DNA of 15,165 nucleotides. Origin: UBA1361 sp035647455. Lineage in GTDB: Bacteria; Bacillota_I; Bacilli_A; RFN20; CAG-826. The stretch spans positions 1-15,165 of the forward strand of contig DASRNI010000022.1 of NCBI GenBank assembly GCA_035647455.1. The letters are read 5' to 3'. Both the position numbers and the translations under genes were made by a program. Positions 13,209 through 15,165 of the stretch are shown in pieces (the first letter of the stretch is position 1; each line of letters opens with the position of its first letter). Below the pieces are notes generated by a model. That model was not told the origin of the DNA. It made no database searches and was given only the letters and a program-made list of their open reading frames with translations.

Positions 13209-14414
13209 ATGGCTAAAAAATCATTTAAACGTGTCTTCCTGATCGTTATGGATAGTGTCGGCATTGGGGAAATGGCCGATTCGCATCTTTTTGGTGATAA
13301 AGGTGCACATACACTCGCCCATACCGCAGAAAGTGTCGGCGGACTGAACATCCCGAATTTAGAAAAATACGGGCTTGGTAATTTAAGCGATATTATGGGC
13401 GTTAACAAAGTTAAAAGTCATCCGATGTCATACGCTTTAAAGCTTAATGAAGCAAGTAATGGTAAAGATACGATGACGGGACACTGGGAATTTACCGGTA
13501 TCCATACAAAGAAACCGTTTAAAACGTTTACCGATACAGGTTTTCCTGACGTTTTAATTAAAGAACTTGAAGAAAAGACTGGTTACAAAGTAATTGGCAA
13601 TATCGCTGCAAGTGGCACGGAAATCATTCGTGACTTAGGTGAAGAACAAATGCGTGATAATAGCTTGATTGTTTATACATCCGCAGATAGTGTGCTCCAA
13701 ATTGCCGCCCACGAAGAAGTAACCGGATTAGATGAACTATATCGCACTTGTGAAATTGCCCGCGAAATATGTATGCGCCCGGAATACTTACTTGGCCGCA
13801 TTATTGCAAGGCCTTACGTCGGGAAAGATAAAGATTCGTTCAAAAGAACGGCTAATCGCCACGATTATGCTCTTTCCCCACCAGAACCTACTATTCTTAA
13901 TATAATCGCTGCTACGGGGCTAGAAGTAAGCTCTATCGGCAAAATTAATGACATCTTTAACGGTTATGGGATTACAATGAGCCAAAAGACTGTTAGTAAT
14001 GAAGACGGGATGGATCATACAATTAAACAAGCTAAAGAACGGAAGTTCAACGGACTTATCTTTGTTAACCTTGTTGAGTTTGACAGCGAATTCGGCCATC
14101 GCCGTAACCCAAAGGGTTATGCTGGTGCGCTAGAAGCGTTTGACATTCGTCTCGGTGAATTAATGGCAGTCGTTGATGAAGATGATTTAGTGCTCATTAC
14201 GGCCGACCACGGAAATGATCCAACGTGGCACGGAACTGATCATACACGAGAAAAAGTGCCGCTACTTGCAATCTCTAAAGCATTTAAAAATGGCCGCGTC
14301 TTAGAAGAACGTGATTCATTTGCCGATATTGGGGCCACGATCCTTAGTAACTTTAAGCTCGAAAAGACCCCAACATTAATTGGTGAATCAATCAAAGAAA
14401 TACTCGAAGACTAA
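13209..14414 (+). CDS. deoB: Phosphopentomutase
   Basis: Interconverts ribose-1-phosphate and ribose-5-phosphate (and the deoxy forms), linking nucleoside breakdown to the pentose phosphate pathway. It is an alkaline-phosphatase-superfamily enzyme that binds Mn. The 401 residues fit the family. Visible motifs: VMDSVGIGEMADS (13-25, metal ligand D15), ASNGKDTMTGHWE (82-94, containing the catalytic Thr), GYKVIGNIAASGTEII (125-140), NLVEFDSEFGHRRNPKGY (287-304, ligands D292 and H297) and TADHGNDPTWHGTDHTRE (331-348, ligands D333, H334 and H345). The usual partners of nucleoside salvage (deoC, pdp, punA) are not in the window. It appears to be transcribed alone from its own promoter; the product would feed the same pathway as the transketolase upstream. 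Confidence 0.96.
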   Translation: MAKKSFKRVFLIVMDSVGIGEMADSHLFGDKGAHTLAHTAESVGGLNIPNLEKYGLGNLSDIMGVNKVKSHPMSYALKLNEASNGKDTMTGHWEFTGIHTKKPFKTFTDTGFPDVLIKELEEKTGYKVIGNIAASGTEIIRDLGEEQMRDNSLIVYTSADSVLQIAAHEEVTGLDELYRTCEIAREICMRPEYLLGRIIARPYVGKDKDSFKRTANRHDYALSPPEPTILNIIAATGLEVSSIGKINDIFNGYGITMSQKTVSNEDGMDHTIKQAKERKFNGLIFVNLVEFDSEFGHRRNPKGYAGALEAFDIRLGELMAVVDEDDLVLITADHGNDPTWHGTDHTREKVPLLAISKAFKNGRVLEERDSFADIGATILSNFKLEKTPTLIGESIKEILED

Positions 14415-14422
14415 CTAACATT

Positions 14423-14487
14423 AACCTCCGCTGTACTTTAAACTTTAAATCTCTTGTATTTATAGTTATAAAAGCAGGAGGTTTTTT
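14423..14487 (+). terminator. Terminator-like hairpin that buries the next gene's Shine-Dalgarno
   Basis: AACCTCC (14423-14429) pairs perfectly with GGAGGTT (14477-14483), extended inward by GC/GC across a bulged A (14476), and is followed by T to 14487. The loop of about 42 nt is long for a terminator. The 3' arm is also the AGGAGG ribosome site (14476-14481) of the gene at 14493. The element can end deoB transcripts, hide the ribosome site, or both. Confidence 0.6.
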
Positions 14488-14492
14488 AAAAA

Positions 14493-15029
14493 GTGGAAAA
14501 GAGATTTTTACGAATAAGTAGTCCAGGGCTAAGTAATATCGCTTGGCGGGAAAGAAAAAAACAAGCTTTATTTAGTTGGTTTAAACGCAGTATTGGTTAC
14601 GAAACGTTTCTTGAACAAAACAAACTTCAATACAAAATACTGCGCGGTGAAGTGTATGAAATCGATTTCGGCACGAATATCGGCAGCGAACTAAATGAGC
14701 GCCATTACGCCGTTGTTATTCATAATAGCGACATTGATGCCCAAAACATCGTTGTCGTGCCATTAACAACAAAAAAACATTATAGTTATATGAACGCCAT
14801 CGAACTAGGTGTGCTTGAAGGTGTAAAGACAAACGAAATAAGTTACGCTAAAATTAGTCAAATTCGCACAGTTGATAAAGCTCGCATATATTTGCGGCCG
14901 TTAATGAATATTGAAACAAAGAAGCCAACGGGCAAGCAAATAGGGCCAGTAAGTCGATTATCGAAGGAGCAGTTTGATCAAGTGATTAAAGGACTCAATA
15001 ACTTAATCAATTGCGGCATTAGTAAGTAA
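14493..15029 (+). CDS. PemK/MazF-family toxin-like protein with N-terminal extension
   Basis: The last 130 residues match the PemK/MazF family of mRNA-cleaving ribonucleases: ILRGEVYEIDFGTNIGSE (49-66), ERHYAVVIHNSDIDAQNIVVVPLTT (69-93) and SYAKISQIRTVDKARI (117-132), the last resembling the family's EQIRTIDKxR stretch. The protein has 178 residues against about 110-120 for typical MazF. The excess is a basic, aromatic N-terminus (1-48, including AWRERKKQALFSWFKR). GTG 14493 is chosen because AGGAGG lies 11 nt upstream and the next in-frame Met (residue 100) is inside the domain. No antitoxin gene lies next to it: deoB ends 78 nt upstream and 136 nt downstream hold no ORF. It may be a solitary toxin, a domesticated nuclease, or have its partner elsewhere. 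Activity cannot be judged from the sequence. Confidence 0.85.
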   Translation: MEKRFLRISSPGLSNIAWRERKKQALFSWFKRSIGYETFLEQNKLQYKILRGEVYEIDFGTNIGSELNERHYAVVIHNSDIDAQNIVVVPLTTKKHYSYMNAIELGVLEGVKTNEISYAKISQIRTVDKARIYLRPLMNIETKKPTGKQIGPVSRLSKEQFDQVIKGLNNLINCGISK

Positions 15030-15036
15030 TTAGTAG
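15018..15036 (+). repeat. Intergenic 19-bp repeat, copy 3
   Basis: ATTAGTAAGTAATTAGTAG overlaps the last codons and TAA stop of the MazF-like gene. It matches copy 2 at 17 of 19 positions. Its continuation to 15045 matches copy 1's flank: ATTAGTAGTTAATTAGT against ATTAGTAGTTATTTAGT at 2520-2536. Confidence 0.55.
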
Positions 15037-15044
15037 TTAATTAG

Positions 15045-15050
15045 TATAAT
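15045..15050 (+). promoter_or_regulatory. Possible -10 box for a gene beyond the window
   Basis: A perfect TATAAT directly after repeat copy 3, but with no -35 box and no gene in the remaining 115 nt. In such AT-rich DNA this can be chance. The rest of 15051-15165 shows only the DnaA-box-like site and a weak AT hairpin (AAAGA 15113-15117 with TCTTT 15134-15138). Confidence 0.25.
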
Positions 15051-15054
15051 AAAG

Positions 15055-15063
15055 TGTGGATAA
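15055..15063 (-). other. Consensus DnaA box (TTATCCACA on the minus strand)
   Basis: TGTGGATAA on the + strand is the exact complement of TTATCCACA. Only one perfect box was noticed and no cluster, so this is not an origin by itself. It may be a DnaA regulatory site or chance. Confidence 0.4.
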
Positions 15064-15165
15064 GTCGAAGTCTTTTATTATTGGTATCTTATTATGTTTT
15101 ATCAGTTATTGTAAAGAAATGTCCATAACATCGTCTTTTCTTTGTATTTGGTTTACATAATATAC

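Noticed and set aside
1..15165. CRISPR arrays, insertion sequences, tRNA or rRNA genes
   Set aside because: No regularly spaced repeats, transposase motifs, terminal inverted repeats or cloverleaf-like sequences were seen.

Overview
The window comes from a low-GC Gram-positive chromosome. The family set, the T-box riboswitch, the rel-hisS-aspS and yqhY-nusB-xseA-xseB neighbourhoods and the AT-rich promoters all point to Bacilli or a wall-less relative of the Acholeplasma/Izemoplasma/Haloplasma or Erysipelotrichia kind. TGA is used as a stop (nusB, xseA, dinB) and Trp is TGG, so this is not a Mycoplasma/Spiroplasma with the altered code. The species cannot be fixed from the sequence. Every real gene is on the + strand, and most of the content is housekeeping rather than mobile.

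Layout. 1-210: tail of an unidentified gene and its terminator. 250-2500: bifunctional (p)ppGpp synthetase/hydrolase rel with its own promoter. 2501-2825: intergenic repeat, a perfect TTGACA-17-TATAAT promoter and a T-box leader. 2826-8080: hisS, aspS and tkt, almost without gaps and closed by a strong terminator. 8133-10817: an operon of an Asp23-family protein (YqhY-like), an unrecognised four-helix membrane protein, nusB, xseA and xseB, all overlapping or nearly so. 11062-13118: dinB and xerD overlapping by ATGA, with a promoter placed so that dinB should be leaderless. 13183-14414: deoB. 14423-15029: a hairpin overlapping the ribosome site of a PemK/MazF-family gene. 15030-15165: non-coding end.

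How it fits together. Rel and the T-box both sense uncharged tRNA, so amino-acid starvation control and the His/Asp synthetases sit side by side. The T-box specifier region reads GACAC, which contains both an Asp (GAC) and a His (CAC) codon and matches the two synthetases downstream; transketolase appears to be carried along under the same control. The second half combines transcription antitermination (NusB), DNA maintenance (ExoVII, Pol IV, XerD) and pentose phosphate metabolism (DeoB, with Tkt upstream).

Most worth a second look: the GACAC specifier with an imperfectly matching UGGU bulge; tkt inside a T-box operon; the His/Asp/Cys-rich tail of HisRS and the Lys/Glu-rich tail of Tkt; a 19-bp intergenic repeat present three times at gene ends; promoters lying only 7-17 nt before start codons; the membrane protein paired with the Asp23 protein; and the solitary MazF-like gene whose Shine-Dalgarno is buried in a terminator-like hairpin. 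I did not find CRISPR arrays, insertion sequences, tRNAs, rRNAs or a clear multi-gene novel system.
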